64,000 bases of DNA, taken from positions 56,037 through 120,036 of the forward strand of contig WSUB01000130.1 in assembly GCA_019633425.1 (NCBI GenBank), in the 5' to 3' direction. Shown piece by piece: positions 63,917 through 64,000 of this stretch (position 1 is the stretch's first letter; the number at the start of each line of letters is the position of its first letter). Both the position numbers and the translations under genes were made by a program. This stretch comes from Tulasnella sp. 424 (lineage: Eukaryota > Basidiomycota > Agaricomycetes > Cantharellales > Tulasnellaceae). Under the pieces are notes generated by a model, which was not told the origin of the DNA, did not search any database, and was given only the letters and a program-made list of their open reading frames with translations.

Positions 63917-64000
63917 CTGCATGAACAAAATAGGGGTTGGTCAGCGATTGCTGCGGCATCGGAAGACGGCGGCAGAGCGAGCGCGAGTTTTCAGACAGCC

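Overview
The window is 64 kb of nuclear DNA from a filamentous basidiomycete, most likely an agaricomycete. Genes are dense and lie on both strands. They are cut by many introns of about 50-75 nt with GTNNGT-type donors, and include very small exons (18-27 nt). The strongest lineage clue is a cytoplasmic dynein heavy chain that stops after the tail region. This matches the two-gene (dhc1/dhc2) heavy chain reported for Schizophyllum commune and other agaricomycetes. No rRNA, tRNA, intact transposon or CRISPR array was seen.

Layout, 1-45 kb: VPS4 ATPase (+, cut by the left edge); dynein tail dhc1 (-); SmE (+); a zinc alcohol dehydrogenase (+); a Rap1-like BRCT/Myb-like gene in a stretch that looks more AT-rich (+) with a doubtful 3' end and a decayed coiled-coil ORF; CCA1 (-); ATP synthase subunit g (-); peroxisomal urate oxidase (+); a C2H2 plus Zn2Cys6 transcription factor (+); trimethyllysine dioxygenase (-); a BAH/PHD-like chromatin protein (-); a LAMMER kinase (-); a double-PHD MYST acetyltransferase (-) divergent from POP4 (+); PAM17 (+); AHA1 with an added C-terminal membrane anchor (-); a mitochondrial RNB exoribonuclease (+, divergent from AHA1); and ERG11/CYP51 (+). 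Several products serve mitochondria (subunit g, PAM17, RNB nuclease, TMLH, CCA1). Others serve RNA processing (SmE, POP4, CCA1) or chromatin (MYST, BAH/PHD, Rap1-like).

45-63 kb holds the most unusual structure. Five tandem copies of a secreted SurE-like phosphatase/nucleotidase gene, all on the minus strand, lie between ERG11 and a Kelch-repeat membrane protein gene. The spacers hold repeated debris of both flanking genes: the last exons of ERG11 (plus sense) and the C-terminal end of the Kelch gene (minus sense). These are joined at what looks like the same breakpoint in three spacers. The simplest reading is one founding tandem duplication from within ERG11 exon 7 to within the Kelch gene, followed by amplification and local deletions. 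Copies 1 and 4 look full length. Copies 2 and 3 have early stops and copy 5 has lost its 3' end. A 99-N gap in copy 3 is flanked by an identical 78-bp sequence and is probably an assembly fault.

The right edge holds the last exon of ribosomal protein P0 (-). Exon limits given here were placed by eye from splice motifs and protein family knowledge; no alignment or transcript data were available.
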